From: JAJFUG01 sp964473155
Lineage (GTDB): Bacteria; Gemmatimonadota; Glassbacteria; GWA2-58-10
Assembly (NCBI GenBank): GCA_964473155.1
Contig: CAYYNT010000001.1
Span: forward strand, 1 to 64,000
Length of the DNA stretch: 64,000 nt
Reading direction: 5' to 3'
The notes under the pieces are model-generated. The model was not told where the DNA came from, did no database searches, and saw nothing but the letters and a program-made list of their open reading frames with translations. A program made the translations under genes and the position numbers. Shown here piece by piece: positions 52,390 to 60,514 of the stretch (positions are counted from its first letter, which is position 1; the number at the start of each line of letters is the position of its first letter).

Positions 52390-53676
52390 ATGTCGATTAT
52401 CACTGAAGTCATCGCCAGGGAAATACTGGATTCGCGCGGCAACCCGACAATCGAGGTCGAGGTTGCGCTGGACGACGATTCGGTTGGACGCGCTGCGGTG
52501 CCGAGCGGCGCCTCCACCGGTGAGTTCGAGGCCGTGGAGCTGCGCGACGGAGACAAAAGCCGCTACCTGGGCAAGGGTGTGAAGAAAGCGGTCGAGAACG
52601 TGAACGAGAAAATCGCCCCCCATGTAATCGGTCTGGATGCCACCTGCCAGGCCAAGCTTGACAAGACCCTGATCGAGCTGGACGGGAGCGAAAACAAGGG
52701 CAGCCTGGGCGCGAACGCCATCCTGGGAGTCTCCCTGGCCGCGGCCAAAGCCGCAGCCGAGTATTGCGGTCTGCCCCTGTTCCAGTATATCGGCGGTGTC
52801 AACGCCAAGGTCCTGCCCGTGCCGATGATGAACATCCTGAACGGTGGCTCTCACGCCCAGAACAATGTCGACCTGCAGGAGTTCATGGTCATGCCCACCG
52901 GCGCGCCGAATTTCGCCGAGGCCCTGCGCATGGGCGCCGAGATATTTCATTCTCTGAAGAAAGTGCTGAGTTCCAAAGGTTACAGCACCGGCGTGGGAGA
53001 CGAGGGCGGGTTCGCTCCGAACCTCAAGAGCAACGACGAAGCGGTCGAAGTGATCCTCGAAGCTATAACCAAGGCTGGATACAAGCCCGGTGAGCAGGTG
53101 CATATCGCCCTCGATCCGGCCTCCAGCGAATTCTTCGAAGATGGCAAGTACGTTTTCAAGAAGAGTGACAAGTCGGTCAAGTCGAGTGAGGACATGGTCC
53201 GTTTCTACGCCGACTGGGTGAAGAAATATCCGATCATCTCGATCGAGGACGGATTGGCCGAGGAAGACTGGCAGGGCTGGGCGCTGCTGACAAAGGAACT
53301 GGGCGATAAGGTGCAGCTCGTGGGCGATGATCTGTTTGTCACCAACACGAAGCGCCTGGCCCGCGGCATCGAGCAGGGCGTGGCCAACTCGATCCTGATC
53401 AAGCTGAACCAGATCGGCACCCTGACCGAAAGCCTGGACGCAATCAGGATGGCCACTCAGGCCGGCTACACCTGCGTGGTCAGCCACCGCAGCGGCGAGA
53501 CCGAGGACACCACCCTCGCCGACCTGGCCGTGGCCACCAACGCCGGACAGATCAAGACCGGTTCGGCCAGCCGCACCGACCGTATCTGCAAGTACAACCA
53601 GCTTCTCAGGATCGAGGAAGATCTGGCGGACACCGCGCAGTTCCTGGGACGCAAGGCGTTCTATAACCTGCGTTAA
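52390..53676 (+). CDS. eno: Enolase
   Basis: 428 residues, complete glycolytic enolase. The N-terminal cap has ILDSRGNPTIEVEV and the loop VPSGASTGEFEAVEL. The barrel carries GDEGGFAPN, catalytic Lys in SILIKLNQIGTLTE, metal ligands in SIEDGLAEEDW and GDDLFVTN, and the signature SHRSGETEDTTLADLAVA. It interconverts 2-phosphoglycerate and phosphoenolpyruvate. The start MSIITEVIARE follows GGAGGCACAGAGG. An FtsB-like gene follows 42 bases later, an arrangement seen in many bacteria. Confidence 0.98.
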   Translation: MSIITEVIAREILDSRGNPTIEVEVALDDDSVGRAAVPSGASTGEFEAVELRDGDKSRYLGKGVKKAVENVNEKIAPHVIGLDATCQAKLDKTLIELDGSENKGSLGANAILGVSLAAAKAAAEYCGLPLFQYIGGVNAKVLPVPMMNILNGGSHAQNNVDLQEFMVMPTGAPNFAEALRMGAEIFHSLKKVLSSKGYSTGVGDEGGFAPNLKSNDEAVEVILEAITKAGYKPGEQVHIALDPASSEFFEDGKYVFKKSDKSVKSSEDMVRFYADWVKKYPIISIEDGLAEEDWQGWALLTKELGDKVQLVGDDLFVTNTKRLARGIEQGVANSILIKLNQIGTLTESLDAIRMATQAGYTCVVSHRSGETEDTTLADLAVATNAGQIKTGSASRTDRICKYNQLLRIEEDLADTAQFLGRKAFYNLR

Positions 53677-53718
53677 CCGTAAGCCGGGATATTCCCGGAC
53701 GACCGAGGTGCTGAGTTA

Positions 53719-54051
53719 ATGCCCGATGGACCCGGAAAAGGCAGGCGGGTGCTGATTATTCTGGCGGCATCCGCCATTCTGGTGCTGCTGCTCCTTTTCT
53801 GGGGAGAGTACGATCTTGTCACACTCTGGGGCCTGAACAAACAGCGCAGGGAATTGATCGGGCAGGTCGAGCAGCTAAAAGTCGAAAACCAGGGCCTGAT
53901 CGACCAGATGCAGGGTTTGCAGGACAACCCGGAAGTGATAGAAAAAATCGCTCGTGAGAACCTGGGCATGGCTCGCAAGGGAGAAACGGTGTACCGCATT
54001 TTGCCGGTTGACCGTGACACGCTGCCCGATTCGCTGAAAATCCGGGAATGA
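53719..54051 (+). CDS. FtsB/DivIC-family septum formation protein
   Basis: 110 residues. A short basic N-terminus, one membrane helix (VLIILAASAILVLLLLFW) and a coiled coil (KQRRELIGQVEQLKVENQGLIDQM) end in the family's conserved GLQDNPEVIEKIARENLGMARKGETVY. FtsB bridges the division proteins FtsL and FtsQ in the periplasm. The position directly after eno is the typical one. The C-terminus LPDSLKIRE is short. Length and topology fit FtsB rather than the larger Gram-positive DivIC. Confidence 0.9.
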   Translation: MPDGPGKGRRVLIILAASAILVLLLLFWGEYDLVTLWGLNKQRRELIGQVEQLKVENQGLIDQMQGLQDNPEVIEKIARENLGMARKGETVYRILPVDRDTLPDSLKIRE

Positions 54052-54092
54052 GTTATTCAGTTGTCACTTAGCTCTTCTGTTTCAAATAAAGC

Positions 54093-54121
54093 TTGACAAA
54101 CAACAGGTTGTTGGTTAAAAT
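54093..54121 (+). promoter_or_regulatory. Promoter of tRNA-fMet
   Basis: TTGACA, 17-base spacer, TAAAAT, with the tRNA starting 12 bases after the -10 box. The spacer has the dyad ACAACAGGTTGTT. Confidence 0.85.
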
Positions 54122-54133
54122 CAGTCGAAATGA

Positions 54134-54210
<77 letters not shown>

Positions 54211-54217
54211 TTTTGTA

Positions 54218-54273
54218 AAAAGGGATCTCGCCGCTTTAGTGATATAGAGCGGAAAGGTCCCTTTTGTTTTTAT
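54218..54273 (+). terminator. Rho-independent terminator after tRNA-fMet
   Basis: AAAAGGGA pairs with TCCCTTTT around an inner CGCCGCTTT/GAGCGG-like hairpin, then GTTTTTATTT. It lies 8 bases after the CCA end. Confidence 0.8.
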
Positions 54274-54408
54274 TTCAGACCTGTTTATGGAAATCCGGCA
54301 GTTGTATGAAATAAAGCGGCAGGTGTGCGTTTTCGCACTCTTATTTTTGATTTTTTTAAGCACCCGTTCAAGCTTCTTCTCGATTTGCCGATATTTAATG
54401 CAGTTATG

Positions 54409-54433
54409 GAATTGTTCCAGAATGGTACAATTC
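54409..54433. promoter_or_regulatory. Dyad upstream of the envelope operon
   Basis: GAATTGT-N11-ACAATTC, a perfect 7-bp inverted repeat with further CC/GG pairing inside. It is 67 bases before the ATG at 54500. It could be an operator or a leader hairpin. Confidence 0.45.
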
Positions 54434-54499
54434 TTGTAATAGTAAAGGCGTTTGGCAATTTCATACTCAGAACGCTATCACCTTTGGATGGTGTTGACA

Positions 54500-54832
54500 A
54501 TGGGAAAATCCAGGATTAAAACCAGGACTTCTTATTTCGTGGTTACACCGGAGGGAAAGCTGAAAAAGCTCAACCCTCTGCTTCTGGGGACAATTCTTGT
54601 GTTCCTGCTGATCTCCGGGGTGATAGTTTCCGACCGATGCTATGTACTCAATCGGCAGCTTATTGCCGAACGGGTGGAAATCAGCTCCGGTTTGCTCAAA
54701 ATGAATTCTGAACGCAGCAAACTGGGCAGCGCGCTGCAAATATGCGAAGAAAAAATGACCAAGATCAACGATCTGCTTTCTTTCGACACGGACAAGGAAA
54801 ACAAGGCACAGGCAGGTAAAGCAGATGAATAA
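54500..54832 (+). CDS. Single-pass membrane coiled-coil protein, partner of the M23 peptidase
   Basis: 110 residues. A basic N-terminus (GKSRIKTRTSYFVVTPEGKLKK, residues about 2-23) is followed by one membrane helix (PLLLGTILVFLLISGVIVS), then a heptad-like stretch (ERVEISSGLLKMNSERSKLGSAL) and a short acidic tail. The overlap of 8 bases with the M23 gene implies a joint product. The topology (short cytoplasmic tail, helix, periplasmic coil) mirrors the first 110 residues of its partner, as if two coiled-coil proteins were meant to pair. The family is not recognised. The ATG chosen has only a weak ribosome site (GGATGGTG). Confidence 0.65.
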   Translation: MGKSRIKTRTSYFVVTPEGKLKKLNPLLLGTILVFLLISGVIVSDRCYVLNRQLIAERVEISSGLLKMNSERSKLGSALQICEEKMTKINDLLSFDTDKENKAQAGKADE

Positions 54833-55769
54833 CAAAAAGATGACATTGATGATTTTCTATCCCGATGGAGGCTCCAGAACCATCCCGTTCAATTTATCCG
54901 CTCTGTTAAAAGGTTCGGCAGCATTGATAGCTGCGTTTATTGCCGCCATTCTGATCCTGACCGGCTACAACGCCTACAGTCTCTTCTCGGTGAAAAAGCA
55001 ATATGCCAGTTCCTCCGAGAGCCTCACCTCCGAAAAAAGAACCGTTTGCGAAAGGCTGAAAAAACTCGAGGATTTCGAGGAAAAGATATCTTACTATCTG
55101 GGAGGAGCGCTCACTGATAAGGAAGGGGTCACTGTCGCCCTGGATCAGAATAATTACTCCGGCGGTCTTGGCAGTGGCGATGATACTGAATTCGACAGCG
55201 TGGGTATGGTCGAAATTCCGCCGGCTCCGGTCATCCCGGAGAGCCAGGAGGAGGAAAAAACGGGCCTCCCGGACAGCTTCAATATCGATCTGCGCGTTGA
55301 AATGCTTCGTGACCGTCTGACTGAACTGGCTGTCCTGGCCGTCAAGGAGAAAACCCGTCTCGACCTTTCTCCTTCTATTTCACCCTCAACCGGCTATATA
55401 ACGAGCTATTACGGCTGGCGCCGTTCCCCGTTCACCGGCCGCCGAGACATGCACCGCGGAATCGACATAGTCAACCGCATAGGCACTCCGGTCAAAGCCA
55501 CGGCAAACGGTACAATTTCTTTCGCCGGCAAGGAAGTTTTCTGGGGTAATGCTGTTTTTATCGAGCACAGGGACGGGATCGTATCAAAATACGGGCACAT
55601 GAGTTCACTCAACGTAAAAGAGGGTGACCATGTAACCCGCGGCCAGGTGATCGGGTTCATCGGCATGACCGGCCGGACCACCGGCCCGCACGTGCATTAC
55701 CAGATCGAGATCAATGGAAATCCGATCAATCCGATGCAGTTCATCATCGATGAGTCGGATATAAACTGA
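54825..55769 (+). CDS. M23-family (LytM) metallopeptidase, membrane-anchored
   Basis: 314 residues. N-terminal membrane helix (about 25-48), a coiled-coil linker (SSESLTSEKRTVCERLKKLED), an acidic/proline stretch, and a C-terminal LytM domain with zinc ligands in MHRGIDIV (H...D) and GPHVHYQIE (H.H); ITSYYGWRRSPFTGRRD begins the domain. Such proteins cut peptide cross-links of peptidoglycan or activate amidases. All zinc residues are present, so it may be catalytic, unlike degenerate EnvC/NlpD forms. It ends with a good terminator and overlaps the coiled-coil gene before it. Confidence 0.92.
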   Translation: MNNKKMTLMIFYPDGGSRTIPFNLSALLKGSAALIAAFIAAILILTGYNAYSLFSVKKQYASSSESLTSEKRTVCERLKKLEDFEEKISYYLGGALTDKEGVTVALDQNNYSGGLGSGDDTEFDSVGMVEIPPAPVIPESQEEEKTGLPDSFNIDLRVEMLRDRLTELAVLAVKEKTRLDLSPSISPSTGYITSYYGWRRSPFTGRRDMHRGIDIVNRIGTPVKATANGTISFAGKEVFWGNAVFIEHRDGIVSKYGHMSSLNVKEGDHVTRGQVIGFIGMTGRTTGPHVHYQIEINGNPINPMQFIIDESDIN

Positions 55770-55796
55770 AATAATTATCATGCTGTTGATACAATA

Positions 55797-55828
55797 AACG
55801 CCGCTTCCTGATGGAGCGGCGTTTTCTT
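55797..55828 (+). terminator. Rho-independent terminator of the M23 operon
   Basis: AACGCCGCT and AGCGGCGTT form a 9-bp stem with loop TCCTGATGG, then TTCTTT. Confidence 0.92.
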
Positions 55829-55930
55829 TAACCATCACCGCAACTTCATTCCCTCGGGACTATAAACGTCCGGTCAGCTTCGATCTTTGCGGCGTCAGAT
55901 CGTTCTGCAACGGCAGGCCAGATAATCCAT

Positions 55931-55962
55931 GCAAATAAAAAGGGGCACGCTGCGCGTGCCCC
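55931..55962 (-). terminator. Rho-independent terminator of the tsf-rseP cluster
   Basis: Minus strand GGGGCACGC, loop GCA, GCGTGCCCC, then TTTTTATTT. It is about 45 bases past the rseP stop and convergent with the M23 terminator. Confidence 0.92.
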
Positions 55963-56006
55963 GCAAAAACCTATCAAATCGACGCCTGCCGTCTGTCATC
56001 TCTTTC

Positions 56007-57410
56007 CTACAACCCCAGCACCCGCCCGATATCGTTGGCCGTGGCGAACACCATCAGCGCCAGAACGATCACCAGCCCCACCTGGATCAGGCGCATGCGT
56101 TGCTTGGCCGAAAGCGGACGGCCGAAACGCACCGCCTCGATGGCCAGGAACAGCAGGTGACCGCCGTCCAGAACAGGGATGGGCAGAAGGTTCAACAGGC
56201 CAAGGTTTATACTCAGGATGGCGATGAAAGGCCACAATTCCCCAGCGCGCGCCGACTCTCCAGCCATCTGCCCGATTATCACCGGCCCGCCCAGGAAATC
56301 CCTGGCCTCGCGCACCGGTATCTCACGCCGTAAAAGTCCGCCGACAAGGCCGGTAAGGCTGCGCACGATATAGACCGTGGCATACGCCGTGCTGTTCACG
56401 CCGCCGGTTACGGCCTCAACCAGCGACATGTCCAGCCGCTGCCCGGGCGATGGAGGGCGGATGCCGATCAGCCCGACTTCCTTGAGGTTGTTGCCCTCTC
56501 CGGGCAGACGGCTTTTTTCCGGGGTGATCGTGAAAGTCAGCGGCTGGGCCGCGCCCTCCCGTCGGACTTCCAGGGAAAGGGCCACACCCGGACTGTTATG
56601 GATTATCCGGGTCATTTCCTGCCAACTTTGTATCGGCTTCCCGTCGATACTGATTACACGGTCCCCGCGCTGTATTCCAACCTCGGCCGCGGGTTTTCCC
56701 GGCACGGTCCCGCCGACTTCCGGTTCGATCATGGGCTGAAGCGCCATAGCCAGTCGCGTCCGAAGTGAATCAGCCGGAGCGCTGACAGTCACCGAGTAGT
56801 TTCCGGCGCCGTTCGGGTGGACCAGATCGAACTGGATACCAGCGCCTTTCGCTTTGCCTACCGCTTCCAGTATGTCATTCCAGTTGCCGACTTCCTTGCC
56901 GTCCACCCGCGCCGCCCGGCTGTACGGCTCGATCTGTTCAAGCCCAGGCAGTGGCGGCAGGCTGGAAACCTCGGCGATGACAGTAGTACCGTAAGTCTCG
57001 GCGCCCTGGAAATACAGGATGCAGACATAAATGCAGGCCGCCAGGATCATGTTCATCAGCGGACCGGCCACAATCACAAGAAAACGAGCTGGAAGGCTTT
57101 TGCTGCTGAAACGGCGCGCCGGGTCGATCTTTATCCCGGTTTCCTCCTCAAGAGTTTGTTCATCCTCCCCGGCGCCCTCGAGCGATTCCACAGGGTCATC
57201 ACCCACCATCTTCACATACCCGCCGAACGGAATGGCCGAGAGGGCGTATTCGGTCTCACCGCGCCGGAACGCGAAAAGCGGTTTGCCCAGCCCGATTGAA
57301 AAACGGAGCACTTGCACGCCCACAGCCTTGGCCGCCAGGAAATGCCCCAGCTCGTGGACGAAAATGCAGACCCCGAGAACGAAAACGGTGACCAATATCG
57401 TAACCAGCAT
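56007..57410 (-). CDS. rseP: RseP-type site-2 membrane protease
   Basis: 467 residues. Zinc motif HELGH at residues 19-23 in the first membrane helix, two central PDZ domains (GKPAAEVGIQRGDRVISIDG marks the second), and the third catalytic element LNLLPIPVLDGGHLLF near the C-terminus followed by a last helix. It cuts transmembrane anti-sigma factors and signal-peptide remnants inside the membrane. Downstream of dxr in the conserved uppS-cdsA-dxr-rseP order. Complete length; a terminator follows. Confidence 0.96.
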   Translation of the reverse strand: MLVTILVTVFVLGVCIFVHELGHFLAAKAVGVQVLRFSIGLGKPLFAFRRGETEYALSAIPFGGYVKMVGDDPVESLEGAGEDEQTLEEETGIKIDPARRFSSKSLPARFLVIVAGPLMNMILAACIYVCILYFQGAETYGTTVIAEVSSLPPLPGLEQIEPYSRAARVDGKEVGNWNDILEAVGKAKGAGIQFDLVHPNGAGNYSVTVSAPADSLRTRLAMALQPMIEPEVGGTVPGKPAAEVGIQRGDRVISIDGKPIQSWQEMTRIIHNSPGVALSLEVRREGAAQPLTFTITPEKSRLPGEGNNLKEVGLIGIRPPSPGQRLDMSLVEAVTGGVNSTAYATVYIVRSLTGLVGGLLRREIPVREARDFLGGPVIIGQMAGESARAGELWPFIAILSINLGLLNLLPIPVLDGGHLLFLAIEAVRFGRPLSAKQRMRLIQVGLVIVLALMVFATANDIGRVLGL

Positions 57411-57528
57411 CTGATGCGCTTCCTTTCACAGTTATTATTTCCTGCAACGGGATGACATCTGCCAAAGTCAACCCGATAGACATGCTGCTATATTATACTC
57501 TTTTCAGGCTGCAAAATCCAAGCCGGGA

Positions 57529-58677
57529 TTATTCACAGAGCCGGGCGGCATAGTCACGCGCCCAGCGATCTGTTTCCAGAATTGCCTCCAGAGAAGGATC
57601 AGCTATCGATGGCGCCGCCGCCAGGGTCTTTTCAATCAGCCGGGGGATGTCCATGAAACCTGTCTTCTCACGGCTGAAAGCCGACACGGCTGCCTCATTC
57701 GCGGCATTGAAAACCGCTGTCGCCACGCCGCCCTGCCTCCCGGCCGCGTATGCCAGATCCAGGCAGGGGAAGCACCGGGAGTCCACGCTTTCAAAAGAAA
57801 GGCTGCGCAAGGCCGCAAAATCCGGTTTCGGCAGAGGTCCGGGCTTCCGTTCCGGCCATGTCAGGGCATACTGGATGGGCATGCGCATGTCAGGCACGCC
57901 CATGTGCGCCATCACGGCGCCGTCCGCATACACGGCCATGCCGTGCACGATTGATTGCGGGTGCACCAGAACGTCGATATTGTCATACCCCAGGCCGAAC
58001 AGAAAGTGCGCCTCGATCACCTCCAGGCCCTTGTTGGCCAGGCTGGCCGAATCCACCGTTATCTTGGGTCCCATCGACCAGGTGGGGTGACGGAGAGCGT
58101 CGGCGTAGGTCTTGCGTTCCAGTTCTTCCCTGGCGCAGCCGCGGAACGGTCCGCCGCTGGCAGTGATTACGATCCGCTCCAGGGCCTTCCCGTGGGATTC
58201 CAGGAGCTGGAAAATGGCGCTGTGCTCGCTGTCCACCGGCACGATTCCGGCGCCCGGCGTCCCGGCGGCCAGCCGCATCAGGTGCATACCGGCCATGACA
58301 AGGCTTTCCTTGTTGGCCAGGGCCAGCCGTTTCCCAGCCCGCAGGGCTGAGACGGAGGGAGGAAGTCCGGCTGCCCCAACCAGAGCGTTGACAACAATAT
58401 CCACCCCACTGTCCGCGGCGAGCGCCACCAGCGCCTCATCGCCGGTGCTCAGATCGAAACCTTTCAGCAATTCCCTCGGGAAACCGTCAAGCGCCCCGGG
58501 ATCGGAAATGCAGATCCTTCGCGCACCGCAACCGCGGGCGGCTGCCAGCAGCCCCTCCACGTTGCGCCGCGCCGCCAGCGAGACCACCTCGAACTGCCCG
58601 GCCATGGCCTCGATCACTTTCAGGCAGTTCACTCCTATGGAACCGGTGGCTCCCAGAATGCATACTTTTTTAGACAT
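57529..58677 (-). CDS. dxr: 1-deoxy-D-xylulose 5-phosphate reductoisomerase
   Basis: 382 residues. NADPH-binding CILGATGSIGVNCLKV at the N-terminus, catalytic metal/substrate block PVDSEHSAIFQLLE, KITVDSASLANKGLEVIEAH and the flexible loop with GMAVYADGAVMAHMG. It commits deoxyxylulose phosphate to the MEP pathway of isoprenoid synthesis, supplying UppS nearby. The start at 58677 follows GGGG; an ATG three codons upstream is possible. A restriction-modification island separates it from cdsA, which normally abuts it. Confidence 0.97.
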   Translation of the reverse strand: MSKKVCILGATGSIGVNCLKVIEAMAGQFEVVSLAARRNVEGLLAAARGCGARRICISDPGALDGFPRELLKGFDLSTGDEALVALAADSGVDIVVNALVGAAGLPPSVSALRAGKRLALANKESLVMAGMHLMRLAAGTPGAGIVPVDSEHSAIFQLLESHGKALERIVITASGGPFRGCAREELERKTYADALRHPTWSMGPKITVDSASLANKGLEVIEAHFLFGLGYDNIDVLVHPQSIVHGMAVYADGAVMAHMGVPDMRMPIQYALTWPERKPGPLPKPDFAALRSLSFESVDSRCFPCLDLAYAAGRQGGVATAVFNAANEAAVSAFSREKTGFMDIPRLIEKTLAAAPSIADPSLEAILETDRWARDYAARLCE

Positions 58678-58717
58678 AATCCCCATTGCAATTAAAATAT
58701 AGCGATCTTCAACGTAA

Positions 58718-59638
58718 TCACTTGCACGACTCTATAGAAGCGAACAAAGGCAGTTGCTTAGGACGCGCCTTAAGATCATGATTATGTTTTTTAATGGAGG
58801 AACAATCAAAATTGAAAATCAAGCATTCAACAACAGGATTTCGATTTTCCTCTTTGGCTCCGGAATGATAAAAATGGTCTCGTGTTACTATGTTAAACGC
58901 ACTCCAGTACTTTTCTATGGTAATGTTTTGACGAAACGTATTGTGATGCCAAGATGAAAGTACAAAACGAGCACGTGTCGGCTTTAAAGCTTCCGCCAAA
59001 CGCTCCTCGTCCGCTTCAGTCCAATTATTGTAATAATCGGTGTATCTTCCCAAATAAGGCGGATCACAATAGATCATATCGTCTTCTTTAGCTGATAAAA
59101 TTGACTCAACATAATCTTGACAATAAAAATCCCATTCATTTTGAATTAATCTTGCGCAACTGTCTATTTGGTTTACTATTTTTGTAACATAAGATTTAGA
59201 AAACCTTTCTGGTTTCTTGCAAAAAGGGATATTCCATTTTCCTTTCTTTGAAAATCTGATCATGCCGTTAAAGCCAGCTCGTGATAAAAATAAGAAATCC
59301 AACGGTTGATAATGTTCATTAAAACGATCTCTAATAAATCTGTAATGAGCGTATCCATTGTCATCGGCCGTCCGAAGCAATGCACCTTCACTTTCAAGAT
59401 ACTTACGAACAACAGAAGCAGTAATGTGACCAGATTTAATAGCTTTATAAAAAGAGATAATATGTGGATTTGAATCAGAAAACAAAGCTTTTACGGGTCT
59501 TTTGTTGAATCCCACGACACCACTGCCCATAAAAGGCTCTATCCAACGTTCGAACGAAGAATCCGTAAGTTCTAAAATCAAAGGTACTAATTTTGTCTTG
59601 ATGCCTTGACACTTTATTGGTGGCACTATTACTCTCAT
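58718..59638 (-). CDS. EcoRV-type DNA adenine methyltransferase (D12 class)
   Basis: 306 residues, N6-adenine methyltransferase of the Dam/D12 group. The AdoMet motif is EPFMGSGVVGF and the catalytic motif DDMIYCDPPYLG. The N-terminus VPPIKCQGIKTKLVP, and PLDFLFLSRAGFNGMIRF, NIPFCKKPERF and SWHHN further on, closely match what I remember of M.EcoRV. The predicted target is therefore GATATC, protecting the host from the adjacent endonuclease. The ATG overlaps the preceding stop (ATGA). Base composition is clearly more AT-rich than dxr and cdsA, showing recent transfer. The assignment of specificity rests on remembered homology. Confidence 0.93.
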   Translation of the reverse strand: MRVIVPPIKCQGIKTKLVPLILELTDSSFERWIEPFMGSGVVGFNKRPVKALFSDSNPHIISFYKAIKSGHITASVVRKYLESEGALLRTADDNGYAHYRFIRDRFNEHYQPLDFLFLSRAGFNGMIRFSKKGKWNIPFCKKPERFSKSYVTKIVNQIDSCARLIQNEWDFYCQDYVESILSAKEDDMIYCDPPYLGRYTDYYNNWTEADEERLAEALKPTRARFVLSSWHHNTFRQNITIEKYWSAFNIVTRDHFYHSGAKEENRNPVVECLIFNFDCSSIKKHNHDLKARPKQLPLFASIESCK

Positions 59639-59784
59639 GATTGTACCTCTTCTTCCAAATCATCTTCCCCAAGTCCCAATATATCATTCTCGTGTTCTTT
59701 CAAAACATCTCTACCGAGTTTTTTATACTCATTGTACGTCTTTATGCTTGTATAGTGTCGTTCTATTTCTAACGCTTTTGCCAT
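59635..59784 (-). pseudogene. Detached C-terminal segment of the EcoRV-like endonuclease (49-aa ORF)
   Basis: Following the endonuclease TAA stop, the same reading frame continues open as DDYWRHYLTT, then MAKALEIERHYTSIKTYNEY, to a TGA overlapping the methyltransferase ATG. In EcoRV the C-terminus carries a similar DYWRNY followed by an ISEYRNW-like block, so this is the missing end of the enzyme. The only in-frame ATG (59784) would give a 49-aa acidic-tailed peptide. No good ribosome site lies at the right distance (TGGAGG is 18 bases before it). It may be dead sequence or a separately made subunit. Confidence 0.6.
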
Positions 59785-59817
59785 GTCTGTAGTTAGATAA
59801 TGCCTCCAATAATCATC

Positions 59818-60489
59818 TTAGATTATTTCGCCTAATATGCTAAAAGGACCAGTGCCATTAATGAGGTCAGATATTTTAGTACAAGAGCCAATATTCTTAG
59901 TGTTTCCACTACCAGGACGTCCACTTGCAATCTTATATTTAGGCTGAGAAAAGAATTTGAAGGAATGTATTACCGATGGAATTTTGGGCAAATCATCCAA
60001 GGTGTATATTGCGCGTTCGTCAATAGCTTCCGTATTCTGGGAATATATAACACCAAGAACATAGTGTCCTTTATATTCTTCATAAGGGAAACGTATATTC
60101 TTAGTACTCTTCCCGTTTCTAAAATATCCAGTAAATGCTCCGAGAGTCATACCATTTACATTATTTTCATCTATACGATATGTGCTTTTAATATCTACCG
60201 CATATTTATATCCAGTCCGTTTGTGAATAAAAGATATATCCGGATAATGATTTTGATATTGAGAAAGCACCAAATCTAAATCATTTTTAATGCTAAATTC
60301 TCTTAACATCGGAAAAAGCAAAAGCTCTAAAACCTTTGAGACAATTTTAGTATCTATTGAGATTGTATATATTCTCCTATATATATCTATAAATCCCTTA
60401 ACTATCCACCGGCCCTCATCGTCAGAGACTGCTTTTGAGAATTCCTTTGTTTCATCTTGTAAAGCTGCTAAAAAATTGTCACTATTCAT
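59818..60489 (-). CDS. EcoRV-like type II restriction endonuclease, C-terminally truncated by an in-frame stop
   Basis: 223 residues before the stop. The catalytic PD-(D/E)xK core is intact: Asp84 in NHYPDISF, Asp99 and Lys101 in YAVDIKSTYR, with Glu55 in VLELLLFPM at the place of EcoRV Glu45. The recognition loop GSGNTKNIGS (192-201) keeps the Gly-Ser-Gly-Asn-Thr-x-Asn pattern that reads GATATC in EcoRV. The chain stops at GPFSILGEII, where EcoRV continues into DYWRNY; the same frame resumes after TAA. The start MNSDNFLAAL was chosen 26 bases after the cdsA stop, behind AAGGG. It may be inactive, read through, or complemented by the downstream fragment. Confidence 0.88.
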   Translation of the reverse strand: MNSDNFLAALQDETKEFSKAVSDDEGRWIVKGFIDIYRRIYTISIDTKIVSKVLELLLFPMLREFSIKNDLDLVLSQYQNHYPDISFIHKRTGYKYAVDIKSTYRIDENNVNGMTLGAFTGYFRNGKSTKNIRFPYEEYKGHYVLGVIYSQNTEAIDERAIYTLDDLPKIPSVIHSFKFFSQPKYKIASGRPGSGNTKNIGSCTKISDLINGTGPFSILGEII

Positions 60490-60514
60490 AATATATACCC
60501 TTGTTTTGTATTTC

